The notes: generated by a model from the sequence alone, not told the origin. A DNA stretch of 64,000 nucleotides from Thermoanaerobaculum sp. (GCA_021154885.1 JAJKHS010000013.1:1-64000), one strand, 5' to 3'; shown: positions 16,796 to 26,295, counted from the first letter of the stretch. Made by a program: numbers and translations.

Positions 16796-18333
16796 TTCCG
16801 TCCGTCCTTCTGGATCAGCTCTTCGGCTTCCTTCGGCCCCCACGTGCCGGCGGCGTAGTTGGGGAAGTTGCGGGGCGCGAGCGCCTGCCACACGTCGAGG
16901 ATGGGCGTCACCACGAGCCAGCCCGCCTCCACCATGTCGCTGCGATGGAAGAGCGTCGAGTCGCCGATCATGCAGTCGTAGAGCAGGGTCTCGTAGCCGG
17001 TGTGCGGCTGGGCGCCGAAATAATCGGCGTACTCGAAGTGCATCCTCACCGTGCCGAGCCGCACCTGCGGACCGGGCACCTTGCCTTCGAAGCGCAGCGA
17101 GATCCCTTCGTCCGGCTGGATGTGCAGCACCAGGAGGTTGGGACTGAGGCGCTCGACCGGCGTGTCGCGGAAGAGCATCAGCGGCGCGCGCTTGAACTGG
17201 ATGGCGATCTCGGTGGCGCGCTTGGGCAGCCGCTTGCCGGTGCGCAGATAGAACGGCACGTCGGCCCAGCGCCAGTTGTCGACGAACAGCTCGAGCGCGG
17301 CGAACGTCTCCGTGTTGGAGGTGGGCGAAACGGATTTCTCCGCGCGATAGGCGGGCACGTGCTCGCCGTCGCGCTTGCCCTCAATCATGCCTTCGCCATA
17401 CTGGCCGCGCACCGTGAGACGCAGCACGTCCTCGGGCGTGAACGGCCGGATGGCCGAAAGGACCTTCACCCGCTCGTCGCGCACCGTGTCGGCGGCGAAC
17501 GACACCGGCGGCTCCATGGCGGTCAGGGCGAGGAGCTGGAACATGTGATTCTGCACCATGTCGCGCAGCGCGCCGGCCTCTTCATAATAGGCGCCGCGCC
17601 CTTCGACGCCCACGGTCTCGGCGACGGTGATCTGCACGTGATCGACGTAGCGGCGGTTCCAGATCGGCTCGAAGATGCCGTTGCCGAAGCGGAACGCCAT
17701 GATGTTCTGCACCGTCTCCTTGCCGAGGTAGTGATCGATGCGATAGATCTGCTTCTCGCCCAGCACCTCGCGGATGTCGCGGTTCAGCTTGCGGGCCGAA
17801 TCGAGGTCGTGGCCGAACGGCTTCTCGATGATCACCCGCCGCCATCGCCCTTCCTCCTCGCGGGTGAGGCCCGCCTCGCCGAGGCGGTGAACGTAGTCGC
17901 AGAACAGGTTCGGCGGCACGGCGAGGTAATAGAGATAGTTGCCGGCCGTGCCGAGCTCCGCGTCGGCCTTCGTCAGCGCCTCGCCCAGGCGGTGGAACGT
18001 TTCAGGATCCTCCAGGTCGCCCGCCACGTAGCGCAGGCGCTGCAGCAGCCAGCCGATCCTGGCGTCGTCGACCTCGACGGTCGCGAAGTGCCGCAGGTCC
18101 TCCTCCATGCGCCTCCGGAAATCCTCCTCCGACAGCGGCGAACGGCCGATGCCGACGACGGCGAATTCGTCCGGCAGCAAACCGTCGGCGACCAGGTTGT
18201 AGAGCGCCGGCATGAGCTTGCGTTTCGTCAGGTCCCCCGTGGCGCCGAAAATCACCATGGCGCACGGCGGCGCCGGCCGCGCCTTCGACTCGTCCGTTCC
18301 TTCCAAAGTTTCGCTGGCAACCGGAGAGGTCAT
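16783..18333 (-). CDS. zwf: Glucose-6-phosphate 1-dehydrogenase
   Basis: This enzyme oxidises glucose 6-phosphate to the lactone with NAD(P)+. The dinucleotide-binding motif [20 protein letters not shown] is near residue 28. The substrate-site signature [14 protein letters not shown] is present, as are [35 protein letters not shown] and the C-terminal [12 protein letters not shown] 18333 gives 516 residues, with a short N-terminal extension before the Rossmann fold. It lies 4 bp after gnd and overlaps pgl, so the three genes are most likely co-transcribed. Confidence 0.96.
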   Translation of the reverse strand: MTSPVASETLEGTDESKARPAPPCAMVIFGATGDLTKRKLMPALYNLVADGLLPDEFAVVGIGRSPLSEEDFRRRMEEDLRHFATVEVDDARIGWLLQRLRYVAGDLEDPETFHRLGEALTKADAELGTAGNYLYYLAVPPNLFCDYVHRLGEAGLTREEEGRWRRVIIEKPFGHDLDSARKLNRDIREVLGEKQIYRIDHYLGKETVQNIMAFRFGNGIFEPIWNRRYVDHVQITVAETVGVEGRGAYYEEAGALRDMVQNHMFQLLALTAMEPPVSFAADTVRDERVKVLSAIRPFTPEDVLRLTVRGQYGEGMIEGKRDGEHVPAYRAEKSVSPTSNTETFAALELFVDNWRWADVPFYLRTGKRLPKRATEIAIQFKRAPLMLFRDTPVERLSPNLLVLHIQPDEGISLRFEGKVPGPQVRLGTVRMHFEYADYFGAQPHTGYETLLYDCMIGDSTLFHRSDMVEAGWLVVTPILDVWQALAPRNFPNYAAGTWGPKEAEELIQKDGRKWRG

Positions 18334-18337
18334 GGCG

Positions 18338-19321
18338 TCAACCCTTGGCCGGGTGCTCGACGTGGCCGCCGAACTTGTTGCGCATGGCGGAGAGCATCTT
18401 GTCGCCGAAAGTGTGGTCCTGGCGCGAACGGAAACGATCGAACAGCGAGGCGGCGAGGACGTTGACGGGCACCGCCTCCTCGATGGCGGCCTGGAGCGTC
18501 CACCGCCCTTCTCCCGAGTCCTCGACCTGGCCGGTGAACTCCGCAAGCTCGGGGCTCTCGGCGAGCGCGCTCGCCGTCAGGTCGAGCAGCCATGAGGCGA
18601 CGACGCTGCCGCGCCGCCACAGCTCGGCGATGTCGGCGAGGTCGAGCTCGAAGCGGTGGCCGTCGGGCAGGGCCTTCGAAGTGGCGTTCTTGAAGATGTC
18701 GAACCCCTCGGCATAGGCCTGCATCAGGCCGTACTCGATGCCGTTGTGCACCATCTTCACGAAATGGCCGGCGCCGACCGGGCCGCAGTGCAGCCAGCCG
18801 TCCTCGGCCGTGCTCTTCTTACCTTCGCGGCCGGGGGCCGGCAGGACGTCGCCGCGGCCGGGCGCCAGCGTCTTCCAGATCGGCGCCAGCCGCTCAACCG
18901 CCTCGGTCTCGCCGCCGATCATCAGGCAGTAGCCCCGCTCAAGGCCCCACACGCCGCCGCTGGTGCCGGCGTCGACGTAGAAGACGCCCTTCTCCGCCAG
19001 CGCGCGGGCGCGCCGCACGTCGTCCTTGTAGTAGGTATTGCCACCGTCGACGATCGCGTCCCCCTTCTCCATCCTCTCGCCCAGCGCCTTCACCATGCTT
19101 TCCGTCGGATCGCCCGCGGGCACCATCACCCACGCTGTGCGCGGCGGCCGGAGCCGCGCCACGAACTCGTCCAGCGTCCCGGATCCCGCTCCACCCTCGG
19201 CCACCAGCTCCGCCACCGCGCTCGGGTTCAGGTCGTAGACGACGCACTCGTGCCCGCCCCGGAGCAGGCGGCGGACCATGTTGCCGCCCATGCGCCCGAG
19301 GCCGATCATGCCGATCTGCAT
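18338..19321 (-). CDS. gnd: 6-phosphogluconate dehydrogenase (short, GndA/YqeC type)
   Basis: This enzyme carries out oxidative decarboxylation of 6-phosphogluconate. The NAD(P)-binding site is [18 protein letters not shown] at the very N-terminus. Active-site segments are [20 protein letters not shown] and [20 protein letters not shown] with the catalytic Lys. At 327 residues it belongs to the short form found in many bacteria rather than the 470-residue E. coli form. The start ATG 19321 is preceded by GGGAGGAC. It is the first gene of the gnd-zwf-pgl operon. Confidence 0.93.
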   Translation of the reverse strand: MQIGMIGLGRMGGNMVRRLLRGGHECVVYDLNPSAVAELVAEGGAGSGTLDEFVARLRPPRTAWVMVPAGDPTESMVKALGERMEKGDAIVDGGNTYYKDDVRRARALAEKGVFYVDAGTSGGVWGLERGYCLMIGGETEAVERLAPIWKTLAPGRGDVLPAPGREGKKSTAEDGWLHCGPVGAGHFVKMVHNGIEYGLMQAYAEGFDIFKNATSKALPDGHRFELDLADIAELWRRGSVVASWLLDLTASALAESPELAEFTGQVEDSGEGRWTLQAAIEEAVPVNVLAASLFDRFRSRQDHTFGDKMLSAMRNKFGGHVEHPAKG

Positions 19322-19457
19322 TGGAGTCCTCCCTTTCTGACGACGGTTGACCCCTCCTCCTTGGCGCCAACTGCCAGCCGGGAGGGAGCCGTGAAAGTCT
19401 ACTATCGCGGGGCGGTCCCGGCTTTGCAAGCGTGAGACGGCCGAGGAGGACGTGAGA

Positions 19458-20159
19458 ATGGGCAAGCTCAAGATCGGAACGAAATACGCCATCCTGTGGC
19501 TGGCCGTCCTGGCCGCCCCGGCGATCCCGGCCGCGGCCGAGGTGGCCGTCACCGCCAAGGCCGGCACCCTGGGCGGTGGCGCGGAGCTGACGGTGGGCCT
19601 CTCCCCGCAGTGGAACGTCCGCCTGGGCGGCAACGCCTTCGACTACACCGACAACCGCCGCGAGGTGAGCGGCATCTTCTACGACGCCACGGCGCATCTG
19701 CGCACCGCCGAGGCCCTGCTCGACTTCCACCCCGGCGGCGGGGGTTTCCGCCTGTCGGCCGGCGCGATCTACAACGACACGCGGATCGACGGCAACAGCC
19801 TGGTGCCGGCTTCGGGGTTCTACGACCTCGGAGGCGTGCAGGTGCCCGCGAGCCTGGTGGGCACGCTCGACGGCCAGATCAAGTTCGATCCGGTCGTCCC
19901 CTACGCCGGCCTCGGCTGGGGGAACGCGGTGGGACCCGGCCGGCGGGTGCGCTTCGCCGCGGACCTCGGCGCCATCTTCCAGGGCAAGGGCAAGGCCACC
20001 CTGACGCCACGGATTCCGGCCGGCAGCCCGCTCAACGCGCCGGTCGCCCGCCAGGCCCTCCAGGTCCTCCTCGACCGCGAGCAGGCGGAGATCGAGAAGG
20101 ACGTGGCCGATTACACGGTCTATCCCGTGGTGTCGATCGGCGTCTCGTACCGGTTCTAG
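19458..20159 (+). CDS. Small outer-membrane beta-barrel protein, 233 aa
   Basis: The signal peptide [23 protein letters not shown] has a likely cleavage site after AAA. It is followed by alternating amphipathic strands ([50 protein letters not shown]) and a final [10 protein letters not shown] with the terminal Phe used for outer-membrane assembly. GAGGAGG at 19443-19449 favours ATG 19458 over GTG 19452. The family is uncertain (an OmpW-like or general barrel). It is divergent from the pentose phosphate operon. Confidence 0.8.
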   Translation: MGKLKIGTKYAILWLAVLAAPAIPAAAEVAVTAKAGTLGGGAELTVGLSPQWNVRLGGNAFDYTDNRREVSGIFYDATAHLRTAEALLDFHPGGGGFRLSAGAIYNDTRIDGNSLVPASGFYDLGGVQVPASLVGTLDGQIKFDPVVPYAGLGWGNAVGPGRRVRFAADLGAIFQGKGKATLTPRIPAGSPLNAPVARQALQVLLDREQAEIEKDVADYTVYPVVSIGVSYRF

Positions 20160-20187
20160 GCGGAGGGCGGATGCCGGCCGCCCTAGA

Positions 20188-20290
20188 CCCCCTGGGACCG
20201 CCGGCGTCCCGCCGGCTACTAACTTTTCTTCTTTTTGGCAAGGCAAAAGCGGAGTAAGTGGCCGGCGGGACGCCGGCGGTCCCAGGGGGG
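20188..20290. repeat. Palindromic intergenic element, copy 2 of 3
   Basis: It has the same arms as at 11438-11525 (TGGGACCGCCGGCGTC and its reverse complement), here around an AT-rich centre followed by AAAGCGGAGTAAGTGGCC. The element lies between the outer-membrane protein and the DUF885 gene. The transcript could fold into a long hairpin. Confidence 0.8.
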
Positions 20291-20310
20291 TGCGATAGGA
20301 TTCCTTCTCC

Positions 20311-21543
20311 ATGAACCGTGCCGCCGAATCCTACGTCAAGCTGGTGCTCGCCGTCGGCCAGCACGACGCCGACTACGTGGACGCCTTCTACGGGCCGGCG
20401 GAGTGGCGTAGCGAGGCCGAGGCGCACAAACGACCACTGAGCGAGATCCGCGCCGAGGCCGAGACTCTGATCGCCACGATCTCCAGCCGCCCGGCGGGCC
20501 GCGATGAGCGCCACGAGAACGACGAGCTCGAGCGCCTGCGGCACGCTTATCTGCTGCGCCAACTCCAGTCCATGGTGGCGCGGATCGATTTCCTGTCGGG
20601 AAAGCGGATGAGCTTCGACGAGGAGTCGAAGGCCCTCTACGACGCCGTGGCGCCCACCTACGGCGCGCCGCACTTCCAGCGGATCCTCGACCGGCTCGAA
20701 ACAGCCGTACCCGGCGAGGGTACCCTCCCGGAGCGGGTGGAGGCCTTCCGGCAACGCTTCGTCATCCCCCGCGACCGGCTGGACGCCGTGTTCAAAGCCG
20801 CGATCGACGAGTGCCGCCGGCGCACGGCGCAGCATATCGAGCTGCCGGCCGGCGAGAGCTTCGTCGTCGAGTACATCACCAACAAATCATGGGGCGGCTA
20901 CAACTGGTACAAAGGCGGGTTCCACAGCCTGATCCAAGTCAACACGGACCTGCCGATCTTCGTCGACCGCGCTGTGGACCTCGCCTGTCACGAGGGCTAC
21001 CCGGGACATCACGTCTACAACGCCCTGCTGGAGCAGCACCTGGTGCGAGGTCGCGGCTGGCCCGAGTTCTCCGTCTATCCGCTCTTCTCGCCGCAATCGC
21101 TCATCGCCGAGGGGACCGCCAACTTCGGTATCGAGGTCGCCTTCCCCGGCGCGGAGCGCACGACCTTCGAACGCGAGCGTCTCTATTCGCTGGCCGGCCT
21201 CGATGCCGCCACAGCGGACCGCTACGCCGAGGTGCGGGACCTCCTCCAGCAGCTCGGCTACGCCGGCAACGAAGCGGCCCGCGGCTATCTCGACCGCAAG
21301 TTGTCCCGTCAGGACGCCGAAGCCTGGCTGGTGCGCTATGCCCTTATGTCCCCCGAGCGGGCGGCGCAACGGGTGCGCTTCATCGAGCAGTACCGGAGCT
21401 ATGTCATCAATTACAACCTGGGGCAGGACCTGGTGCGCGAGTACATCGAAAAGCGCGGCGGCACCGCCGACCATCCGCAGCAGCGCTGGGAGGAGTTCGC
21501 GAAGCTCATCTCCTCGCCGCGGCTGCCCTCGGGACTGCGGTAA
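20311..21543 (+). CDS. DUF885-type metallohydrolase-like protein, 410 aa
   Basis: The motif ACHEGYPGHHVYNALLEQ near residues 228-245 is the zinc-binding helix of DUF885 proteins (HExxxxH-like), with a downstream Glu in LIAEGTANFGIEVAFPG as a likely third ligand. There is no signal peptide, so it is probably cytosolic, unlike many DUF885 members that are exported. The N-terminal half is mostly helical. The family is annotated as uncharacterised or carboxypeptidase-like, so peptide hydrolysis is an inference. The ATG at 20311 directly follows the palindromic repeat. Confidence 0.8.
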   Translation: MNRAAESYVKLVLAVGQHDADYVDAFYGPAEWRSEAEAHKRPLSEIRAEAETLIATISSRPAGRDERHENDELERLRHAYLLRQLQSMVARIDFLSGKRMSFDEESKALYDAVAPTYGAPHFQRILDRLETAVPGEGTLPERVEAFRQRFVIPRDRLDAVFKAAIDECRRRTAQHIELPAGESFVVEYITNKSWGGYNWYKGGFHSLIQVNTDLPIFVDRAVDLACHEGYPGHHVYNALLEQHLVRGRGWPEFSVYPLFSPQSLIAEGTANFGIEVAFPGAERTTFERERLYSLAGLDAATADRYAEVRDLLQQLGYAGNEAARGYLDRKLSRQDAEAWLVRYALMSPERAAQRVRFIEQYRSYVINYNLGQDLVREYIEKRGGTADHPQQRWEEFAKLISSPRLPSGLR

Positions 21544-21549
21544 AAACGC

Positions 21550-22329
21550 CTACGGATTCATCGTCGACAGCGCGTCCTGGAAGCTTCCGGGTTGAACGGC
21601 GTCGCTCCCCACCAGCGGCCCGTCCAGCGCGAAGATAAGGAAGATGCTCAAGCCGATGACGACGCTGAGAGCGACGGTCAACAGCGCCTGGATGGCGAGC
21701 TTGTCGGTGCAGAAGAAGAAGGTCAGGCCGATGGTGAGCGCGGCCCCCAGGAGCACGATCAGCCACATCAGCCTGGACAGCCCGTCGTCGACGGCCTGAA
21801 GCCGCTGCCGGCGCAGGGACAGGACGGAGTTGAGCTGCCGCAGGCTCTCGCCATGGGCGATCTGCTGGCCGGGAGTGGCAGGCTCGAAGGTGACCATCCT
21901 GTGCACGAGCTGGTCCACGGGGCCGACGACTTTCGCCGGAGATTCTCCGCGCAGTTGCAGCGGCCACTCTTTCTCGATCACGGCTTGGACGTATTGCCGC
22001 AGCAGGCCTCGCAGCTCCTCCCGCAAGGGAGAGGGATAGGCCTCGACGTCACGGTAGAGATCGGAGACCGCGACCGCCTCGCCGGTGACGACGTCCTCGA
22101 TTCGCGAGTGGTTCTCCCAGGTCGCCACCGCGATGAGGCCCATGAGCAGGGCGTAGAAGACGCCGACCGCGGCGAAATAGTAGTTGCCGAGCTCGTTGGA
22201 GTCGCTGCAATGCTTCCTGACCCAGGGCCGCGTCAGCCAGAAGCCGGCCAGAGAGACGGCGACGAAGATCCCGACCACCAGAAGACCCGCCCAGAACGTG
22301 GGCCACTGATGAAGCCAGCGCATGCTCAT
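21550..22329 (-). CDS. DUF4239 / bestrophin-like membrane protein, 259 aa
   Basis: Two N-terminal helices (FWAGLLVVGIFVAVSLAGFW and YYFAAVGVFYALLMGLIAVA) and two C-terminal helices (LMWLIVLLGAALTIGLTFFF and ALLTVALSVVIGLSIFLIFA) flank a roughly 110-residue soluble segment. This order, with VGVFYALLMGLIAVATWE, is characteristic of DUF4239, which is distantly related to bestrophin channels. Transport function is unproven. It is convergent with the DUF885 gene. Confidence 0.75.
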   Translation of the reverse strand: MSMRWLHQWPTFWAGLLVVGIFVAVSLAGFWLTRPWVRKHCSDSNELGNYYFAAVGVFYALLMGLIAVATWENHSRIEDVVTGEAVAVSDLYRDVEAYPSPLREELRGLLRQYVQAVIEKEWPLQLRGESPAKVVGPVDQLVHRMVTFEPATPGQQIAHGESLRQLNSVLSLRRQRLQAVDDGLSRLMWLIVLLGAALTIGLTFFFCTDKLAIQALLTVALSVVIGLSIFLIFALDGPLVGSDAVQPGSFQDALSTMNP

Positions 22330-22913
22330 GCGACAGTCCTCCTGTCCTGACGAACGAGTTGTGGAATGATCTTAGCAGACATCAGATCTCTGTCCCGCAG
22401 CTTCGGAGACGCGGCATCCTTGCCATCGCGAGACCGATCCGTAGAGACGCCCCAGCCCGTTACGACGCCCTTTCCACTATCACGGGGACGGCGGGACGTC
22501 TCCGGCGCGGCGATGTCGCTCCGATCCTCCCCCACCTCCGGCGTCGCGCCCCATTCCCAACGCCCGAGGTGTGAATAGATCGGACCGGCATCACCGCTTC
22601 GGAGACGACCCGCCGTCCCTGTGGCCTCCGAAAGGAGATCGTATCGGGTCTGGGATCGTCTCTACGGAACCTCGGAGACGCGGCCAGAGACAGGGATTAC
22701 GGAAATTGTTGGGAGATTCCGTTCATGCCCCCCGCAATCGCCATCCTTGACCATCGAGAGACCGGGCGTGAACGGGACTTCGACGCCGAGACTATGGCCC
22801 TCGGCATCGGCGAGCCGAGCGCGGTAGCCCTGGTCTGCGGCGGCGAAGAGGACGCGGAGGTCTTTCATGGCTGGGATGAGCTCCCAGCAGTTTATCACCG
22901 CCTCGCCGCCCGC
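22330..22913. other. 584-bp intergenic region with inverted repeats
   Basis: No convincing gene was found. CCGTAGAGACG at 22439-22449 has its reverse complement at 22657-22667, so a 229-bp segment is bounded by 11-bp inverted ends, as in small non-autonomous elements. GGAGACG-type words recur throughout. The stretch 22774-22870 resembles 41074-41169 (GGGACTTCGACGCCGAG and GGACGCGGAGGTCTTT are shared), so both may carry fragments of one decayed sequence. Confidence 0.4.
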
Positions 22914-23852
22914 TCAGCCGCCCGTCGTCAACCCGCCCATCTCCTGAAGCACGATGCCGGTGACGTAGGAGGAGTCGGCGTCGCTGGCCAGGAAGACGTA
23001 CGCCGGGGCGATCTCCTCCGGTTGGGCGGCGCGCTTCATCGGCTGCTTGGCGCCGAACTTCTCGATTTTTTCAGGGGTCGTGCCCTGGTCCGCGGGGTTG
23101 AGCGGCGTCCACACCGGGCCGGGGGCCACCGCGTTGACGCGGATGCCCTTCTCGGCCAGTTGCTGCGCCAGCGACTTGGTGAAGGCATTGATGGCCCCCT
23201 TGGTCGCCCCGTAATCCAGCAGCGCCTTCTCGCCCATGAGGCCCACCTCGGAGCTGGTGGCAATGATCGCGCTGCCCGGCTGCATGTGCTTGACGGCCGC
23301 CTTGGAAAGGTGGAAGTAGGCGTCGACGTTGGTGCGGAAGGTGCGGTGCCACTCCTCGTCGCTGATCTCCTCGAGGCTCGCCTTGCGGTTCTGCCAGGCG
23401 GCGTTGGAGACGAGGACGTCCAGCCGGCCCAGCTCGCGCACGGTGCGCTCGACGGCATCGCGGCAGAATTGCGGATCGGTCAGGTCGCCGGGGAGGTCGA
23501 GGCACCGCCGCCCCTCCTCTTCGATGGCCCGGCGCGTCTCGTCCGCGTCCCGCTGTTCCTGGGGCAGATGGACGATGGCCACGTCCGCCCCCTCGCGGGC
23601 GTAGAGATAGGCGACGGCCCGGCCGATGCCGCTGTCGCCGCCGGTCACCAGCGCCACCTTGCCCTCCAGCTTGCCGGCAGCCTTGTATTTCGGGGCCCGC
23701 CACCGCGGCTGCTGCTCCATCTCCGCCTCGAGGCCCGGCTTGTTCAATTTCTGTTGCGGGTACGGCGGCTTGGGCTCGGCCTGAATCTGCGGTTGCTCCT
23801 CCAGCGTCTGCGTGGCGCCGCCTGCCTGTCCCTGACTGTCGCTTCGTGCCAT
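22914..23852 (-). CDS. SDR-family oxidoreductase (YghA/YhxC-like), 312 aa
   Basis: This is an NAD(P)-dependent short-chain dehydrogenase. A Gln/Pro-rich N-terminal extension of about 55 residues is followed by ALVTGGDSGIGRAVAYLYAR (cofactor site), VSNAAWQ, the catalytic Ser in IIATSSEVG and Tyr/Lys in LDYGATKGAINAFTKSLAQQ, and RVNAVAPGPVWTPL. The extension and WRAPKYKAAGKLEGKVAL match the subgroup of stress-related SDRs represented by E. coli YghA. Start ATG 23852 has AGGAGGAGG just upstream. The substrate is unknown. Confidence 0.9.
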   Translation of the reverse strand: MARSDSQGQAGGATQTLEEQPQIQAEPKPPYPQQKLNKPGLEAEMEQQPRWRAPKYKAAGKLEGKVALVTGGDSGIGRAVAYLYAREGADVAIVHLPQEQRDADETRRAIEEEGRRCLDLPGDLTDPQFCRDAVERTVRELGRLDVLVSNAAWQNRKASLEEISDEEWHRTFRTNVDAYFHLSKAAVKHMQPGSAIIATSSEVGLMGEKALLDYGATKGAINAFTKSLAQQLAEKGIRVNAVAPGPVWTPLNPADQGTTPEKIEKFGAKQPMKRAAQPEEIAPAYVFLASDADSSYVTGIVLQEMGGLTTGG

Positions 23853-23929
23853 GGTGTCCTCCTCCTGTCGTTGAAGCGCATAGGAACGGACTTCAAATGC
23901 AAGAGCGGTACCCACCAGGGCCCGGCCTG

Positions 23930-24589
23930 TCACTCTTTATTCCGGTGCTCGAGCGGCGCCACGCCCATGCGCAGGGCATGGAGCGCCGCCGCGACCCGGT
24001 TCGCCGCACCCAGCTTGTCGAGGATGTGACTCACGTGAGTGCGGACCGTCGCCTCCACGATATTGAGGCGGACCGCGATCTCGCGGTTGCTCAGCCCGCG
24101 GGCGAGGAGGGCAAGGACCTCGGCCTCGCGCGGCGAGAGCGGCTCGGTGGGCTCCTCCTCGTCATGCTGCGACCGCAAACCGGCAATCAGCCCGCGCATG
24201 CCGGCCGAGGGCAGCGCCGGGTCGCCGCCATGGACCTGGCGGATGGACCGGATCAGCTCGCTTGCAGGCTCCGACCTGGAGACATACCCGTAGACTCCCG
24301 CCCTGACCGCGGCGAGCGCCCTGGCGTCGCCGTCGCCGTCGCTCAAGGCGACGATCCGTACCTCGGGATAATGGGTCAGAAGCGTCCGGATCATCTCGAA
24401 TGCATCCGCACGCTGCAGGTCCAGAAAGACGATATCCGGCCGCAGGCGTCCCGTTGCCGCGAGCACCTCGGCTCCATCGTCTGCCGCCCCGACGGCTTCG
24501 ATGCCTTCCGCCTCCTCGAGGATCGCCAGCACTCCCCGACGGACGAGAGGTTGATCTTCCACGATGAACACCCGGATCGGCAGCTTCAT
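23930..24589 (-). CDS. NarL/LuxR-type response regulator, 219 aa
   Basis: The receiver domain (residues 1-120) has the acidic pair in VFIVEDQPLVRRG, the phospho-acceptor Asp in DIVFLDLQ and the conserved Ser/Lys region GYVSRS; the usual Lys of the KxxP loop is replaced by Arg-Ser. The output domain is LuxR-type HTH: LSPREAEVLALLARGLSNRE followed by VRTHVSHILDKLGAANR. ATG 24589 has GGGAGAAATATC upstream. No sensor kinase lies next to it. It is divergent from the RiPP operon, 259 bp away, so it may regulate it (inference). Confidence 0.9.
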   Translation of the reverse strand: MKLPIRVFIVEDQPLVRRGVLAILEEAEGIEAVGAADDGAEVLAATGRLRPDIVFLDLQRADAFEMIRTLLTHYPEVRIVALSDGDGDARALAAVRAGVYGYVSRSEPASELIRSIRQVHGGDPALPSAGMRGLIAGLRSQHDEEEPTEPLSPREAEVLALLARGLSNREIAVRLNIVEATVRTHVSHILDKLGAANRVAAALHALRMGVAPLEHRNKE

Positions 24590-24608
24590 GATATTTCTCC
24601 CTACCGGA

Positions 24609-24614
24609 AGTATA
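24609..24614 (-). promoter_or_regulatory. Candidate -10 box of the response regulator
   Basis: On the minus strand the sequence reads TATACT about 20 bp upstream of ATG 24589, in a locally AT-rich stretch. A -35 match is poor (TTGCCG with a 19-bp spacer). Confidence 0.4.
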
Positions 24615-24786
24615 GCAAAAAATTCTAAACAAGCGGCAAAGGATCGTCCGATTCCAATAGGGCTCTTCGGTAATTTGTCCGCGATCTGTTCGGGTCGCCT
24701 CAACTTTTGTCGTAGCCAAAAATCATCGCAGTGCTGATGCTTTGGAAGGCGGAGTCGCTTAAGCTCAATTACACATCGCGCACCGT

Positions 24787-24816
24787 GAGGATGCAGCACG
24801 TGGCTATCGCATCCTC
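24787..24816 (+). promoter_or_regulatory. Hairpin in the leader of the RiPP operon
   Basis: GAGGATGC (24787-24794) and GCATCCTC (24809-24816) form an 8-bp perfect stem with a 14-nt loop, 32 bp upstream of the precursor start. No U-run follows, so it is not a classical terminator. It might protect or attenuate the operon mRNA. The region between 24590 and 24786 shows no gene. Confidence 0.4.
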
Positions 24817-24848
24817 TTCCTTCAAAGCCTACAGGAAAGGAAGGACCC

Positions 24849-25016
24849 ATGAAGCGCCACAAGATGGAAAAGCTGGACAACGAGCTGTTCACTCCTCTGA
24901 CGACCGAAGAGGCCCGCAGGGTGGGCGGGGGCAACGACATCGATACGTTCGTCCATGTCAAAACAAATGTCTTGGGCATCGAAGATTCGATTCGTGTCAG
25001 AGACGACCTCCTGTAG
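24849..25016 (+). CDS. Grasp-with-spasm RiPP precursor peptide, 55 aa
   Basis: This short peptide, preceded by AAAGGAAGGA, reads MKRHKMEKLDNELFTPLTTE for its first 20 residues, followed by EARRVGGGN. The leader has the LxxxxFxxLTxEExxxVGGG plan seen in GG-type leaders, and the predicted processing point is after Gly28. The 27-residue core contains possible donors for ester or amide links (Thr33, Lys38, Thr39, Ser47) and acceptors (Asp30, Asp32, Glu45, Asp46, Asp52, Asp53), but no Cys. The next genes encode an ATP-grasp ligase and a SPASM protein, which supports assignment as their substrate. Core boundaries and ring pattern are inferred. Confidence 0.8.
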   Translation: MKRHKMEKLDNELFTPLTTEEARRVGGGNDIDTFVHVKTNVLGIEDSIRVRDDLL

Positions 25017-25082
25017 TCGCTAGCTCGGAAGGGAGTGGTGACGCCACTAGCCGCTCCCTTCCTCTCCATCGCAGAGGCTGCA

Positions 25083-26108
25083 ATGATCCTGGTGTTGAGT
25101 CAATCCTCCCACGAGCTGACCACGGAAGAGGTCATGGACTGGCTGGAGGACCTCGGGCTGCCGTGCCTGCGCCTCAACGGAGAGGACCTCGACGCGGACT
25201 CCTCGTGGAGCGCCAGAGTCCCCGGAGGAGACTTTGAGATCACCCTCGACGGTCGCACGCTGAAGCTGGCCGCAGGGGACATCCAAGCGGTGTGGTTTCG
25301 CCGCTGGGCGCATGGACGGCGCGATCAACCCGTCGAGCTCATCCTCGACGATTCGCGAGAGCGCCAGGAGGCTCAGCGCGAGATCTCCAGCCACCTCGAC
25401 CAGGAAATGGCGAGGCTGAGCGGTTATCTCTTCTCACAGCTCCACGACGCCGCCTGGCTCAGCCGACCCTCCATCACCAGGCTCAACAAGCTGGAGGTGC
25501 TGGAGGAGGCCGCACGCGCCGGGCTCGAAGTGCCGGCAACGCTGATCACGACCCGCAAGAAGCACCTCGAAGAGTTCATGCGAACGCACGGTGGCATCAT
25601 CACCAAGTCGATCGGGGAGTCGCGGGCCCTCCACCTGGGAGACTACTTCCATACGATGCTGACGGCCGAGATCGGCACCGACCTGATCGCTCAACTGCCC
25701 GAGGATCTGTTTCCGTCTCTCTTTCAGGAGAAGCTCGACAAGCGATACGAGATCAGAGCCTTCTATCTTGCCGGTGAGCTCTACTCGATGGCGATCTTCT
25801 CGCAAATCGACGACCAGACCAGGGTCGATTTCCGCCACTATAATAACGTGAAACCGAACCGGGTCGTCCCCTTCAAGCTGCCCGCCGACATCGCCGACAG
25901 GATTTCGCGGCTGATGGGGGCGCTGGAGCTCGAAACGGGGTCCCTGGACCTGGTGAAGACGACCGACGGCCGTTACGTCTTCCTCGAGGTGAACCCCGTC
26001 GGCCAGTTCGGGATGGTCTCCAAACCCTGCAACTACCACCTGGAGCAGAGGGTCGCGGAGATCCTTGCCAGAAAGGCCCGCCATGGAAACTCCCCCCAAC
26101 CTGTTTGA
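25083..26108 (+). CDS. ATP-grasp peptide ligase, grasp-with-spasm type (GwsG-like)
   Basis: Enzymes of this family join side-chain hydroxyl or amine groups of a precursor peptide to Asp/Glu carboxylates using ATP (graspetide chemistry). The N-terminus MILVLSQSSHELTTEEVMDW is typical of MvdD/GwsG-type ligases. ATP-grasp landmarks are ARLSGYLFSQL, LNKLEVLEEAARAGLEVPAT, GGIITKSIG with the nucleotide-binding Lys, FQEKLDKRYEIRAFYLAGEL, and the metal-binding end FLEVNPVGQFGMVS. I prefer ATG 25083 (GAGG upstream) over the GTG at 25035, which would add 16 residues. It follows the precursor by 66 bp and overlaps the next small gene by 26 bp. At 341 residues it has family-typical length. Confidence 0.88.
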   Translation: MILVLSQSSHELTTEEVMDWLEDLGLPCLRLNGEDLDADSSWSARVPGGDFEITLDGRTLKLAAGDIQAVWFRRWAHGRRDQPVELILDDSRERQEAQREISSHLDQEMARLSGYLFSQLHDAAWLSRPSITRLNKLEVLEEAARAGLEVPATLITTRKKHLEEFMRTHGGIITKSIGESRALHLGDYFHTMLTAEIGTDLIAQLPEDLFPSLFQEKLDKRYEIRAFYLAGELYSMAIFSQIDDQTRVDFRHYNNVKPNRVVPFKLPADIADRISRLMGALELETGSLDLVKTTDGRYVFLEVNPVGQFGMVSKPCNYHLEQRVAEILARKARHGNSPQPV

Positions 26109-26289
26109 GATCCTCACCGAGGATGCGAAGGATCGGGTCCCCGTGGCCTACCGTGCCGTCGAGCCGATTCCGATCGCAGGCGCGCCGGAGCTGCGCCTGG
26201 TGGAAAGCCGGTCTTATCGTGCCAGGGGCTACTTCTGCAAGGCGTTCTACAAACCTGTCTCCAAATGCGTGGCGCCGGAGCCGGATTAG
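26083..26289 (+). CDS. Small unknown protein inside the RiPP operon, 68 aa
   Basis: The frame METPPNLFEILTEDAKDRVP to CKAFYKPVSKCVAPEPD lies between the ligase and the SPASM protein. It overlaps the former by 26 bp and ends 6 bp before the latter. A coding reading is favoured by this tight packing and the lack of any other frame filling the gap. The C-terminal tail carries two Cys (FCKAFYKPVSKC) and many basic residues. It has no GG leader. It could be a partner or recognition protein, a second substrate, or a separated part of the maturase; I do not recognise the family. Confidence 0.55.
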   Translation: METPPNLFEILTEDAKDRVPVAYRAVEPIPIAGAPELRLVESRSYRARGYFCKAFYKPVSKCVAPEPD

Positions 26290-26295
26290 ACGGCG

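Noticed and set aside
22725-24029. 434-residue plus-strand frame
   Set aside because: It runs antisense to the SDR gene, which has full motifs and a ribosome-binding site.
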